From Aquimarina aggregata (GTDB lineage: Bacteria > Bacteroidota > Bacteroidia > Flavobacteriales > Flavobacteriaceae): a stretch of 64,000 nucleotides of DNA. Positions 50,403 to 59,250 of this stretch are shown here, in pieces; position 1 is the stretch's first letter, and each line of letters starts with the position of its first letter. Where the stretch lies: contig NZ_LQRT01000024.1 of assembly GCF_001632745.1 (NCBI RefSeq), positions 62,001 through 126,000 of the forward strand, in the 5' to 3' direction. Made by a program: the position numbers and the translations under genes. The notes beneath the pieces are model-generated. The model worked only from the letters and a program-made list of their open reading frames with translations. It ran no database searches and had not been told where the DNA came from.

Positions 50403-51428
50403 CTAGAATTTATAATCTAATCCTATACCTAAAACCTGACGTATTTGGAATGCTCCGGTGGCGTTATCATCATAAATGCTTTGGAAAACAAAACTGCTTG
50501 ATATATATCTGTTTACCTTAAGGTTCATATCAAGGGTATAGTCGATATCAACATTAGCAGGATCTTCTATATAATTCGAATATAAATTTAGAATGTTTTC
50601 AATAGTGAAGCTTTTACTAATAGGAAACTTGAGATTTGCTGCTAAAGCACCTCCAAACTCAAATCTAGTACTCTCCCCAGCATCAATACCAAAATAATCG
50701 CCATCAACATACCCTGGAACATTAGTAAATTCTTTATCTACGAATATCATACGTGAGGTTACAGGAGCAATATTAATCGTTAGATCATCTCTTTTTTTCC
50801 AAAGTAATCCAGGACCTGCTTGTACAAAAGCAGGAGAGAAAAAATGAGTTTCTTCTATTCGTATAGTCCTATCTGTATCAGGATCTACTTCAAATCTAAA
50901 CCCTTTATCAAATTGTGATAAAAAATTAGCAAAAAATGAATAGTTCCATTTGCTTTCTCCGATACGTTGGCCTACTCGTGTATTAAAAATAAGGCGATCA
51001 TTAGTTTTTCTGGCAAAGTCTTCATCTTTTAAAAAAGTGATACCATAATCAGTTTGAATTTTATTATCCCAAGTAAGGCTTTTCTTTTTATAATTAAATT
51101 CATAAATAACACCTGCATTTCCCGAAATATTTGAAGTCCCTCCTCCTTGCCAATCAAAATTAAATGAAGACTGGTTAAACAACAGTGAAAATTTACCTTT
51201 GGTTAACCATCCAACTTGCTCTTTTTTAACCTTTTTAGGAGTTATTTCTTTTAATTTTGCTTTGAGCACTATAATATTAAGCTCGTTTGTAGTGTTTTTT
51301 AAAACACTATCAAGAGCCCGTTTCAAATTTATTTGAATCGAATCTAATTGTTTTACTTTTTCTTGTTCCTGACCTACAGTTTTTCCTATAAAAAAAAGCA
51401 GAAAAAGAACCGAGGAAAACTTACTCAT
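50403..51428 (-). CDS. DUF3078-domain outer-membrane-type protein (copy 1)
   Basis: A 341-aa exported protein with a signal peptide (MSKFSSVLFLLFFIGKTVGQ). I choose the ATG at 51428 over the one at 51533, which has no signal sequence. A short charged helical segment is followed by a DUF3078 beta barrel (about 90-341) with FNQSSFNFDWQGGGTSNISG, ALAANLKFPISKSFTIEN and the C-terminal LGIGLDYKF ending in Phe, as in outer-membrane proteins. DUF3078 proteins are lineage-specific to Bacteroidota and of unknown role. A second family member lies at 52035-52973 on the same strand. Confidence 0.88.
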   Translation of the reverse strand: MSKFSSVLFLLFFIGKTVGQEQEKVKQLDSIQINLKRALDSVLKNTTNELNIIVLKAKLKEITPKKVKKEQVGWLTKGKFSLLFNQSSFNFDWQGGGTSNISGNAGVIYEFNYKKKSLTWDNKIQTDYGITFLKDEDFARKTNDRLIFNTRVGQRIGESKWNYSFFANFLSQFDKGFRFEVDPDTDRTIRIEETHFFSPAFVQAGPGLLWKKRDDLTINIAPVTSRMIFVDKEFTNVPGYVDGDYFGIDAGESTRFEFGGALAANLKFPISKSFTIENILNLYSNYIEDPANVDIDYTLDMNLKVNRYISSSFVFQSIYDDNATGAFQIRQVLGIGLDYKF

Positions 51429-51539
51429 TTGATCTTTTTTTGCAAGGGTAAGCCACAAATATACGGGATACACATAGTTTTTCAAACAGTAGAACCGTTC
51501 AAATTGAATTATATTCGTATTAGATACAAACAATTAGCT

Positions 51540-51980
51540 TTGGAAAAATTAAAAATACAGCTTATAAAAGCCAAAGAAGAAGATAAAGTTTTCTTATTTA
51601 AATTAAGAATGCAAACCATGGTTGTGCACCTTGAAAAGGCAGGCATCTTTTTGTCCAACAAAGAACATAAAGATAGAGTTAACAAGGGTTTTAAAGGGGC
51701 GTATATTGTTTTAAGGTCGAATAACAAAGTAGGAGTATTGAAATGTATAGAAACTGCAGAAACGATAGAAATAATGCAGTTGCAAATAGCACCAGAGTAT
51801 CAAGGTTTAGGAATAGGAAAAAAGGTGGTTGAGGATGTAATTTCAAGAGCAAAAAGTACCAAAAAAATATTAATTTTAAAGGTGTTGAAAGAAAATCCGG
51901 CAATACGTCTTTATGAGCGAGTTGGTTTTAAAGCAATCGGAGAAGATGATCACGAGTTTCATATGAAACTCATATTATAA
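51540..51980 (+). CDS. GNAT-family N-acetyltransferase
   Basis: A GNAT-fold acetyltransferase of about 146 residues. The acetyl-CoA-binding loop APEYQGLGIGKKVVEDVI (Q-x-x-G-x-G) is at about 89-106, followed by ILKVLKENPAIRLYERVGFK, the usual C-terminal motif. The start is uncertain: the frame is open further upstream over the divergent DUF3078 gene, and there is no ATG before the domain, so I place it at the TTG at 51540, which gives MEKLKIQLIKAKEED, a normal GNAT opening. Substrate is unknown. A bidirectional terminator follows. Confidence 0.8.
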   Translation: MEKLKIQLIKAKEEDKVFLFKLRMQTMVVHLEKAGIFLSNKEHKDRVNKGFKGAYIVLRSNNKVGVLKCIETAETIEIMQLQIAPEYQGLGIGKKVVEDVISRAKSTKKILILKVLKENPAIRLYERVGFKAIGEDDHEFHMKLIL

Positions 51981-51985
51981 AAAAT

Positions 51986-52010
51986 AAAGACCACCTATAA
52001 GGTGGTCTTT
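51986..52010. terminator. Bidirectional terminator between GNAT and DUF3078 genes
   Basis: AAAGACCACCT (51986-51996) pairs with AGGTGGTCTTT (52000-52010) across a three-base loop, flanked by A and T runs. It lies between the convergent genes ending at 51980 and 52035. Confidence 0.82.
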
Positions 52011-52034
52011 TATTGTATCGAATATTTCTAAATT

Positions 52035-52973
52035 TTATTGGAAAGAATAACTTAGTCCAACATTCCAGAAAGATTGTAATTCATTATCTGTATTTTCTAA
52101 GGTAGGAGTTGGCACAATTGCAGGCTCCTGAGCTAATGCAAAGTTAAACGCTTCTTGCTTATTACTTCTTAAACCAAAATCAAAACCAACACCAATAGCT
52201 TTCCATAAAGTATATGAGAAAGAGTTAGTCCAAGTCCAGTTAGAATAATCGGCATCTTCATAGCTTAAAAATGCAGATAAATTTGTCTTAAAGTTTATTG
52301 CTCCTATTTTACGAGTATAGTCAGCAACTATTTTAGCACCTAAAGAAGACTCATATTGCGCAGCGCCTTCACTAAATACAAAGTTATAGTTAAGTGGGTG
52401 TACAACAACAACAAGATCTTTAATCGGAGTCCATGTACCCCCAACACCAAGGTCAAGATATCCTGGGTCATTAAAATTATTAAGTAATGTTGTTCTGTAT
52501 TCACCTAAAACAGATACTGCTAATGTTTTAGTTAGTTTATAACCAAATAAAGAAGAAACTGTAAATACATCTGTAGCTTCTCTAAAACTATCATCATCTG
52601 TTGGATCATCTTCATCATCCAACTTTACCCAAGAAAGATTAATAGCTGCACTATTTCTCCAAAAATACTTTTCTTGAAGTAAGTTGGCATAAGGGTTTAT
52701 TGTGATCCCTATATTTCCTGCAGAGTTATTAGGAATGCCTTGTGCGAACCAATTGTTAAAACCTGAAATATTTCCTCCTATTGTACCAAAAGCACCTATT
52801 TTCCAACCAGGGATTGCATCAATTTGGGCTTGTATCGCATTTACTCTACCCTGTATAGCCGCAATAGAATCTTTTTTAGCTGCTTGAGTCTTTTTTAATT
52901 CTTCAAGTGTTTGAGCTGTGATAGAGGTTGCTCCTAATAATAGGGTCGTTACCAAAACTAGTTTCTTAATCAT
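52035..52973 (-). CDS. DUF3078-domain outer-membrane-type protein (copy 2)
   Basis: A 312-aa exported protein with signal MIKKLVLVTTLLLGATSITA. Start at the ATG at 52973; the one at 53003 would add ten polar residues before the signal. A helical segment (LEELKKTQAAKKDSIAAIQG) precedes the DUF3078 barrel (about 55-312; GTIGGNISGFNNWFAQGIPN, NLSWVKLDDEDDP), ending WNVGLSYSFQ. It is only distantly similar to the family member at 50403. The family's function is unknown; placement near the SUF genes recurs in Flavobacteriaceae but has no known meaning. Confidence 0.85.
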   Translation of the reverse strand: MIKKLVLVTTLLLGATSITAQTLEELKKTQAAKKDSIAAIQGRVNAIQAQIDAIPGWKIGAFGTIGGNISGFNNWFAQGIPNNSAGNIGITINPYANLLQEKYFWRNSAAINLSWVKLDDEDDPTDDDSFREATDVFTVSSLFGYKLTKTLAVSVLGEYRTTLLNNFNDPGYLDLGVGGTWTPIKDLVVVVHPLNYNFVFSEGAAQYESSLGAKIVADYTRKIGAINFKTNLSAFLSYEDADYSNWTWTNSFSYTLWKAIGVGFDFGLRSNKQEAFNFALAQEPAIVPTPTLENTDNELQSFWNVGLSYSFQ

Positions 52974-53136
52974 TTTGTTAGGTTTAAAGTGTTTTATTAT
53001 CATATTAAAAATAGTAATAATTTAAACGTTAATTTTAATAAATGCGAATTTAACCCAATCGATATTTGAAGAATAATTGGGGTTTTATTTAAATTTCGGT
53101 TTTTCGATAAAAAACCAAATTAACGGACAAAACGAT

Positions 53137-53646
53137 CTATTTTCTCTTATATAAAGGAACAGAAGAGCATGCCTCGCCATACATTATACTTTTAGCCACA
53201 GGTTGTAATTTTTGGATCAAAGAAATATATGCACCCTCTGGAACAGGTTTATTTGAACATCCTTTAATAATTAAAAGCTTATCCTGATATTCTGAAACAT
53301 CAAGAGTATGTATAATTTCATTATAAAGAATTGTCTCGAGAATTTCTAATGAGCCTACAACAACTCTCTTGACATGTGGTATTAATGCACTAGTTAGTAA
53401 AAGGTAGGCCCATCCCGGGATAATAGCATCTGTAGAACATGTTAAAGCTACATAAGATTCTTTATACTGACTCCAGTCATGATCGGCAACATGTTTTCTA
53501 AAGTCCTTTTCTCGTAAAATTAGCCCTTCAAAAAGCCAATCCTTGATGTCAAATAAAACCCGTCTTCCATTTGGGTAGTATTCTTCGAGATCAAAAGTGA
53601 TTAGATTTTGATTATTTGCTACTCTATTTACGATTTCTTCTGCCAT
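53137..53646 (-). CDS. DUF2480-family protein
   Basis: A 169-aa cytoplasmic protein of DUF2480, found almost only in Bacteroidota and usually next to SUF genes, as here. Recognisable segments: the N-terminal IVNRVANNQNLITFDLEEYY, VLFDIKDWLFEGLILREKDF, ALTCSTDAIIPGWAYLLLTS and a Cys-containing end (IKGCSNKPVPEGAYISL, GEACSSVPLYKRK). Conserved Cys residues suggest a link to Fe-S biogenesis or redox, but this is inference from the context. It follows the DUF59 gene by 39 bases. Confidence 0.85.
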   Translation of the reverse strand: MAEEIVNRVANNQNLITFDLEEYYPNGRRVLFDIKDWLFEGLILREKDFRKHVADHDWSQYKESYVALTCSTDAIIPGWAYLLLTSALIPHVKRVVVGSLEILETILYNEIIHTLDVSEYQDKLLIIKGCSNKPVPEGAYISLIQKLQPVAKSIMYGEACSSVPLYKRK

Positions 53647-53685
53647 TGTAGTTTTATGTTGTCGCTGTATATTAGGTTTAGACTT

Positions 53686-54012
53686 TTAAAGCATTCCCAG
53701 CTCTAATTTAGCTTCTTCGCTCATTAGGTCTTGTGACCATGGTGGGTCAAAAGTAAGTTCCATTTCTACATCATTTACAGCATTAAGAGATTTTACTTTT
53801 TCTCTAATTTCTTCTGGTAATGATTCGGCTACTGGACAATTAGGCGAAGTAAGCGTCATAAGAATTTTAACATCATAATCTTCATTAACAAATACATCAT
53901 AAATTAAACCTAACTCATATATATCTACTGGAATTTCAGGATCATAAATTGTTTTAAGAACTCCAACAATTTTTTCTCCTAGTTCATTCGTATCTATAGT
54001 TGTTTCGCTCAT
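53686..54012 (-). CDS. SUF-system DUF59/MIP18-family protein (SufT-like)
   Basis: A 108-aa MIP18-family protein (DUF59) that assists Fe-S cluster maturation. Signature: LKTIYDPEIPVDIYELGLIY, MTLTSPNCPVAESLPEEI with the conserved Cys, and FDPPWSQDLMSEEAKLELGM. Length and motifs match the small SufT-like members in SUF operons. It lies 57 bases after sufE. Assignment to Fe-S biogenesis is secure by family and context; its exact step (carrier or scaffold) is not established. Confidence 0.9.
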   Translation of the reverse strand: MSETTIDTNELGEKIVGVLKTIYDPEIPVDIYELGLIYDVFVNEDYDVKILMTLTSPNCPVAESLPEEIREKVKSLNAVNDVEMELTFDPPWSQDLMSEEAKLELGML

Positions 54013-54069
54013 CTTTATTACTTTTTAATCAATTGTTACTGGTGTAACCAGACAAAGGAGGTAAATACT

Positions 54070-54492
54070 TTAGTTTAATTGTGTTTGATATGCAATAGCA
54101 TACATTTTTAATTGTTTAATCATGCTTACAAGACCATTTGCACGTGTTGGTGATAAATGTTCTTTTAAACCAATTTCATCAATAAAATCAGTATCCGCAT
54201 CGATAATGTCTTTTGGGTGTTGTCCAGAAAAAGCGCGAATTAAAATTGCAATTATTCCTTTTGTGATAATGGCATCACTATCTGCTGTAAAATCGATTTT
54301 ATCATCTTTCATTTCGGCATGAACCCAAACTTTACTTTGGCACCCTTTGATAATATTGCTATCTGTTTTATATTTTTCTTCAACAAGGGGAAGTGATTTG
54401 CCTAGCTCGATCATATATTCATATCGTTGCATCCAATCATCAAACATACTAAACTCGTCTACAATCTCTTCCTGAATATCTTTTATGGACAT
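54070..54492 (-). CDS. sufE: Cysteine desulfuration protein SufE
   Basis: A 140-aa sulfur-acceptor protein that takes persulfide sulfur from SufS. The SufE signature is present: FDDWMQRYEYMIELGKSLP at the start, and the active-site Cys in IIKGCQSKVWVHAEM (about residue 51). The C-terminal part (ISIIIRAFSG-like, HLSPTRANGLVSMIKQL) is standard. It lies downstream of the inserted DUF4377/M43 genes on the same strand as sufS, suggesting the insertion separates it from sufS. Confidence 0.95.
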   Translation of the reverse strand: MSIKDIQEEIVDEFSMFDDWMQRYEYMIELGKSLPLVEEKYKTDSNIIKGCQSKVWVHAEMKDDKIDFTADSDAIITKGIIAILIRAFSGQHPKDIIDADTDFIDEIGLKEHLSPTRANGLVSMIKQLKMYAIAYQTQLN

Positions 54493-54530
54493 CGCTTAAT
54501 TTTTGTACAAAAGTACAACAACAATTGTTG

Positions 54531-55244
54531 CTATTCAATACTTTCTGACAATGATAGTATAGTCTTAACTAATTGTTTTATTTCTGAAGGAGGGTGGCCA
54601 TGGTCAAAACTATTTGAAGTAAATGTATTTTTATCTGAAGTAATCTTTAAAATACTGTGTGGAGCTCCATCAAAAAGACGTTTTTCTGTTGGGGCTTCCA
54701 ATTCGCTAATAGTTTTGATACTGAGATCTTTTAATAAACCAACAATGGTATTCCAGTCTTCTTTTGAACATTGTTTTGAGGAAATATTCTGTAGGTTCCT
54801 GTCTTTAGTTTTCTGGATAAGCTTTTTATCAATTTTTATGTTTAGAAATGAACCTCTTGATGCCGCTTGATATTCAACAGTAATAATGTTTTCTTGAGGT
54901 TTTGATATTTTATTGGGAGTATGCTGTGCTATCGTATTGTTTTGTTTTTCTTTTGATAATACCTTAACTAGGGTGTATTGTATTGCAGAAGCATCTGCAA
55001 GTGGTTTATCTACTTTTTTTACTAGAACCTCGAGCTGGTAAGAGAAACCTTCTTCATACTTAAAACCATCTATCTGATCGTAAAAATATGACCACTCATC
55101 ACTACTATTTTCTTTGTAAAGCATACATTTTTGAGGGGCTACTCCTTGGCAATCTATTAGATGATCGGCTATATATACCTTTTTGGTTTCTTGACAAGAA
55201 GATAAGAAGAAAAATGTGCTAAAAATGAGCATTATTGTTTTCAT
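54531..55244 (-). CDS. Lipoprotein with DUF4377 domain
   Basis: A 237-aa lipoprotein: signal MKTIMLIFSTFFFLSSC (Cys17). I use the ATG at 55244; the open frame further upstream has no signal sequence. Residues about 22-95 match the DUF4377 pattern (VYIADHLIDCQGVAPQKCML, WSYFYDQIDGFKYEEGFSYQ). The remaining half (about 110-237) is unassigned. DUF4377 proteins often accompany META-type heat-shock lipoproteins; function is unknown. It lies directly downstream of the M43 peptidase pair and may be part of the same insertion in the SUF cluster. Confidence 0.75.
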   Translation of the reverse strand: MKTIMLIFSTFFFLSSCQETKKVYIADHLIDCQGVAPQKCMLYKENSSDEWSYFYDQIDGFKYEEGFSYQLEVLVKKVDKPLADASAIQYTLVKVLSKEKQNNTIAQHTPNKISKPQENIITVEYQAASRGSFLNIKIDKKLIQKTKDRNLQNISSKQCSKEDWNTIVGLLKDLSIKTISELEAPTEKRLFDGAPHSILKITSDKNTFTSNSFDHGHPPSEIKQLVKTILSLSESIE

Positions 55245-55302
55245 ATTATTACTTTTTTTAAAAGTATTAAAAAATGAAATCAAGAAAAAATTGTTTAGAT
55301 GT

Positions 55303-56307
55303 CTATTTGATAAAACTTTGCCTTGGACCTCCCTCGGCAAATACAGCTCGCATTCTATCCTTTTGACCTTTAGAAAACATATACATACATGTATCATCTA
55401 CATAATCCATATAGTTCATACTCATATCATTTGTATTACAACTAAGTACTGGATATTCTGGACAACCATAATTTGGTTGATCGGCAGATGGAGTATCATC
55501 TACATAATCATCTTTCATACAACGCCCATCTCCCCAGATATGTCTTAAGTTAAGCCAATGACCCACTTCATGTGTAGCGGTTCTACCACGATCAAAAGGA
55601 GATAAGACATACCCTTCTGAACCAAAATATTGAGGTGATATTACAATGCCATCTGTTAATGGGTTATCTCCAGGAAATTGTGCATATCCCAGAGCTTCTT
55701 CTCCGATATTACAAACCCATATGTTTAAATGACTTTGGGGGGTAACAACGTTTGACCCACCACTAGAAGAAAATTTCATTTCATCTCCAGTTCCCCATTC
55801 TGTTCTTTCAGAAGAAACGCGTATTACTTTTTCAAGATTAAAATTAATTTGAATGTTCGCTGCAAGAGGCAAAAATTCTTGCGGAACCTGATCACGATCA
55901 AGGTTTGTTTTGGTAAAATCTTGATTTAGAATATCAATCTGGGATTTTATTTGTGTATCGCTTATATTTTCGTTTTCATTGTTATAGATAACATGTACTA
56001 TTATTGGTATTGATATGGTATTTAAGTCTTTTGTTTCACCACTTTTTCTTGATTTGATAAATGCTTCACATTGCTTTTCTATAGTTATCATTTTTGCTCG
56101 TAAATCAGGAGTCTCGGTCAAATGCTTTTTAAGAATATCCATAGTACTACATGTTCTTGTAGGGCGTTTTCTGGTTTGATCTACGGCTGCAATTTCCTTA
56201 AGATTATTCGCTTCTTCATCATCTTCTTTTTTGGAATCTATGCAACTAATAGTTAGTACGCTAATTAGTAATGCAATAAAAGCATTAATAGGGGTTTTTG
56301 GTATCAT
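55303..56307 (-). CDS. M43-family (pappalysin-like) metalloprotease, lipoprotein (copy 1)
   Basis: A 334-aa zinc protease of the M43 family. From the ATG at 56307 it has a lipoprotein signal (MIPKTPINAFIALLISVLTISC, Cys22); the ATG at 56400 lacks one. The metzincin motif HEVGHWLNLRHIWGDG gives the three zinc His and the catalytic Glu, and the Met-turn is DMSMNYMDYVDD. The pro-like region (about 40-150) is similar to the neighbour. It is a tandem paralogue of the gene at 56720-57715, matching almost along its whole length. Outer-membrane or periplasmic protein degradation is likely; substrates are unknown. Confidence 0.9.
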   Translation of the reverse strand: MIPKTPINAFIALLISVLTISCIDSKKEDDEEANNLKEIAAVDQTRKRPTRTCSTMDILKKHLTETPDLRAKMITIEKQCEAFIKSRKSGETKDLNTISIPIIVHVIYNNENENISDTQIKSQIDILNQDFTKTNLDRDQVPQEFLPLAANIQINFNLEKVIRVSSERTEWGTGDEMKFSSSGGSNVVTPQSHLNIWVCNIGEEALGYAQFPGDNPLTDGIVISPQYFGSEGYVLSPFDRGRTATHEVGHWLNLRHIWGDGRCMKDDYVDDTPSADQPNYGCPEYPVLSCNTNDMSMNYMDYVDDTCMYMFSKGQKDRMRAVFAEGGPRQSFIK

Positions 56308-56719
56308 TATTACGGGGTTTGATAGTATACTAAGATGCGATTGTGTTACTTTTCTTAATTTAATAACGAAAAAATAATTTAGTTGTTTCTTTTTTAACAA
56401 AAATTTTCACTATTTCATTTTTTGGTGTTTTCTAGTTTTAAAGGGTTACTAATAAAACAGTTTAGCGTTAGAATACCCTACCCATTTTCTAGTCTTTTGT
56501 ACGATTTAAGTTAAGTCAAACAAATAAAAATAATTATAAAACACTGATAATGAGATTTTTATTTTTTATGAATGCAAAGTATAAAACGGGTATGTATAAA
56601 TAGATAATTATAGTTTTAAGGGAAAGAACTTTGGCAAAATAGCAGATATAAATAGTGTTGTATCTAAAACCCTATGTTAAAAAATGGCTTTTTTTTAACA
56701 ATATACTCAAGATAACAGA
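56308..56719. other. Non-coding gap of 412 bases between the two M43 genes
   Basis: I see no gene. Near the right end GTTAAAAAA (56676-56684) pairs with TTTTTTAAC (56691-56699), a weak, AT-only stem that may end the upstream M43 gene (minus strand). The left part is the 5' region of the M43 gene starting at 56307; no strong promoter is visible. Confidence 0.4.
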
Positions 56720-57715
56720 CTAAAGAAACGATTCTCTAGGTCCTCCATTAGCAAAAGTTGCTCGCATTCTATTTTTTTGCCCATTGGTAAACATATACAT
56801 ACAATTATCATCAACATAATCCATATAATTCATGGTCATGTTATTTGATTCGCATCGTATTGTAGGATAGTCAGGGCAACCAAAATTTGGACCATCAGAA
56901 GAAGGGGTGTCTTCAACAAAATCGTCTACAGCACAGTTACCATCACCCCATATATGTCTTAGGTTTAGCCAATGGCCAACTTCATGAGTGGCTGTTCTAC
57001 CTTTATCAAAAGGAGGTGAAATAAACCCTTCGGTTCCAAAAAATTGTGGAGAAATTACAATACCATCGGTAGCAATTGCATCTCCAGGAAACTGAGCATA
57101 TCCCAAAATTCCATTACCGATATTGCATACCCAAATGTTGAGATGTTTTGTAGGGTCAATTCCATCAGAACCCCCATTAGATGAAAATTTCATTGAATCT
57201 CCAGTTCCCCATTCTGTTCTTGTAGAAGAGACGCGTATAATACTGTCAAGACTAAAACGGATGTTTATATCACTTGCACTATTTTTAAATTCTTGAGGTA
57301 TTTGATCGATATCTTTATTTGTTTTTGAAAAATCTTGATTTAAAACTTCAACCTGCGAGAGAATTTGTTGATTACAAATATTTTCCTCCGTCTTACTGTA
57401 AATCACATGCACAACTATAGGAATTGTGATAGTATCTAAATCGGTTATTTTGCCACTTTTACTTAAAGCGATAAAGGCTTGACACTGTTTTTCGATAGTG
57501 TCCATTTTTGATTTTAATTTTGTGTTTTTGATAAGATGTTTTTCAAGAAGATTCATGGTGCCACATCTTTTGATAGAATCTTTACCGGTTAGTTTATATA
57601 GACTTCTGGATTTTTCGGTATCCATACATTGTGGATCATCTACTTTTTTGTCGGCAGGACAGCCTAAGAAAAAAAATGATAAGAGGATTATACCAGAAAT
57701 TGCTAACTTTTTCAT
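56720..57715 (-). CDS. M43-family (pappalysin-like) metalloprotease, lipoprotein (copy 2)
   Basis: A 331-aa tandem paralogue of the M43 protease downstream. The lipoprotein signal is MKKLAISGIILLSFFFLGC (Cys19). Active-site motif HEVGHWLNLRHIWGDG and Met-turn NMTMNYMDYVDD are intact; the segment GYAQFPGDAIATDGIVISPQ and the C-terminal MYMFTNGQKNRMRATFANGG match the paralogue. The N-terminal region with a conserved Cys (KRCGTMNLLEKHLI) is shared too. Both copies look functional, so the duplication is maintained. It is the upstream gene of the pair and may be transcribed separately, as 412 bases lie between them. Confidence 0.9.
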   Translation of the reverse strand: MKKLAISGIILLSFFFLGCPADKKVDDPQCMDTEKSRSLYKLTGKDSIKRCGTMNLLEKHLIKNTKLKSKMDTIEKQCQAFIALSKSGKITDLDTITIPIVVHVIYSKTEENICNQQILSQVEVLNQDFSKTNKDIDQIPQEFKNSASDINIRFSLDSIIRVSSTRTEWGTGDSMKFSSNGGSDGIDPTKHLNIWVCNIGNGILGYAQFPGDAIATDGIVISPQFFGTEGFISPPFDKGRTATHEVGHWLNLRHIWGDGNCAVDDFVEDTPSSDGPNFGCPDYPTIRCESNNMTMNYMDYVDDNCMYMFTNGQKNRMRATFANGGPRESFL

Positions 57716-57935
57716 TTTAAGAGTATTACATACAACAAATGAAAAGATAGTTCTTTTTTCTAAAATATATAGAAGCTTTTGTTAATTTAACAAACTGATA
57801 GTCAAATATTTATAACTAAATTAACATCTTTTTTATACAATCTAAAAAAAGCATATTATGCACTTGCACATAAAAAAAGAATAATCTAAAAACTTGAGTG
57901 CGTAAAAAAATGGCAAAAATGATTCTTGAGTAATA

Positions 57936-59150
57936 CTAACTTAACATCATTTGAGCTTTTTTAACAGCTTCAACAAGAGCATCGATTTCTTCTTTGGTAT
58001 TATAAAATGAAAAAGAGGCGCGTATAGTTCCTGGAATTTTATAAAAATCCATTATTGGCTGCGCACAATGATGGCCTGTTCGAACAGCTATTCCAAGTTT
58101 ATCTACTATGGATCCTATATCATACGGGTGTATATTTTCTAAATTGAAAGATATAACCGAGGTTTTGTTTTTAGAAGTACCATAAATTTTTAACCCATCA
58201 ATTTCTAATAGTTTTTGAGTTCCGTAATCAAGTAATTCATTTTCATAAGCTGCAATAGCGTCAAAACCGATACTATTCATATAATCTAGAGCCACACCAA
58301 ATGCAATACCACCGCAGATATTAGGAGTTCCTGCTTCAAACTTATGAGGAAGACCGGCATAGGTCGTTTTCTCGAAAGTTACCTGGTCTATCATTTCACC
58401 ACCACCTTGATAAGGAGGAAGTTTATTAAGCCATTCTTCTTTTCCATAAAGAAGACCAACACCAGTAGGTCCGCAAAGTTTATGTGCTGAAGCTACATAA
58501 AAATCAACATCCAGATCTTGTACGTCTGGTTTAATATGCGGGCAGGATTGTGCTCCATCTATAAGGACTGCTGCTCCTACTTTATGAGCTTTAGTAATAA
58601 TTTCTTCAATAGGATTAATAGTTCCTAATGCATTAGAGATGTGATTAGTGAAAACCAGTTTAGTTTTGTCAGAAAGTAACTCATCATAAATATCCATTCG
58701 TAATTCTCCTTCTAAATTCATAGGAATTACTTTAAGAAAAGCACCTGTACGTTCACACAGCATTTGCCATGGTACAATGTTAGAGTGATGCTCTAGTGCC
58801 GAAACAATGATTTCATCCCCCTTAGAAAGAAAACTAGTAAATCCAGTAGCTACAATATTAATACTATGCGTAGTTCCTGAAGTTAAAATAATCTCATGAG
58901 CATGTTTTGCATTAAAATGGTGTTGTATTTTTTTTCTTGCAACCTCATAAGCATCTGTTGCTTCTTGAGATAATGTATGTACACCTCGATGTATATTGGC
59001 ATTATAGTTACTATAATAGTCTACAATGGCATCGATAACTATTTGTGGCGTTTGAGAAGTAGCCGCATTATCAAAATACACCAAAGGTTTTCCGTTTACT
59101 TCTCTATTAAGAATAGGGAAATCTTTTCGGACTTTCTGTACATCAAGCAT
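57936..59150 (-). CDS. sufS: Cysteine desulfurase SufS
   Basis: A 404-aa PLP enzyme of class-V aminotransferase fold that takes sulfur from cysteine for Fe-S assembly. Start at the ATG at 59150 (MLDVQKVRKDFPIL), typical of SufS; the upstream ATG at 59183 adds unrelated residues. Landmarks: YFDNAATSQTP, the PLP Lys in VASAHKLCGPTGVG (near 222), and the persulfide Cys in RTGHHCAQP (near 364). It lies between the serine-hydrolase gene (opposite strand) and the M43 genes, so it is separated from both sufD and sufE. A minus-strand TATTTTTG (59166-59173) is a possible -7 element right upstream. Confidence 0.95.
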   Translation of the reverse strand: MLDVQKVRKDFPILNREVNGKPLVYFDNAATSQTPQIVIDAIVDYYSNYNANIHRGVHTLSQEATDAYEVARKKIQHHFNAKHAHEIILTSGTTHSINIVATGFTSFLSKGDEIIVSALEHHSNIVPWQMLCERTGAFLKVIPMNLEGELRMDIYDELLSDKTKLVFTNHISNALGTINPIEEIITKAHKVGAAVLIDGAQSCPHIKPDVQDLDVDFYVASAHKLCGPTGVGLLYGKEEWLNKLPPYQGGGEMIDQVTFEKTTYAGLPHKFEAGTPNICGGIAFGVALDYMNSIGFDAIAAYENELLDYGTQKLLEIDGLKIYGTSKNKTSVISFNLENIHPYDIGSIVDKLGIAVRTGHHCAQPIMDFYKIPGTIRASFSFYNTKEEIDALVEAVKKAQMMLS

Positions 59151-59250
59151 AACAATTTCTTTTTGCAAAAATAATAATACCAAATGTTATATTGGTGATT
59201 TTCTAATCAGGATTGCTTATTTTTAGATAGACTATAACTCTTTATATCCT

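Noticed and set aside
51348..51539. N-terminal extension of the GNAT gene
   Set aside because: It overlaps the signal-peptide region of the divergent DUF3078 gene and gives residues unlike any GNAT start; the TTG at 51540 is preferred.
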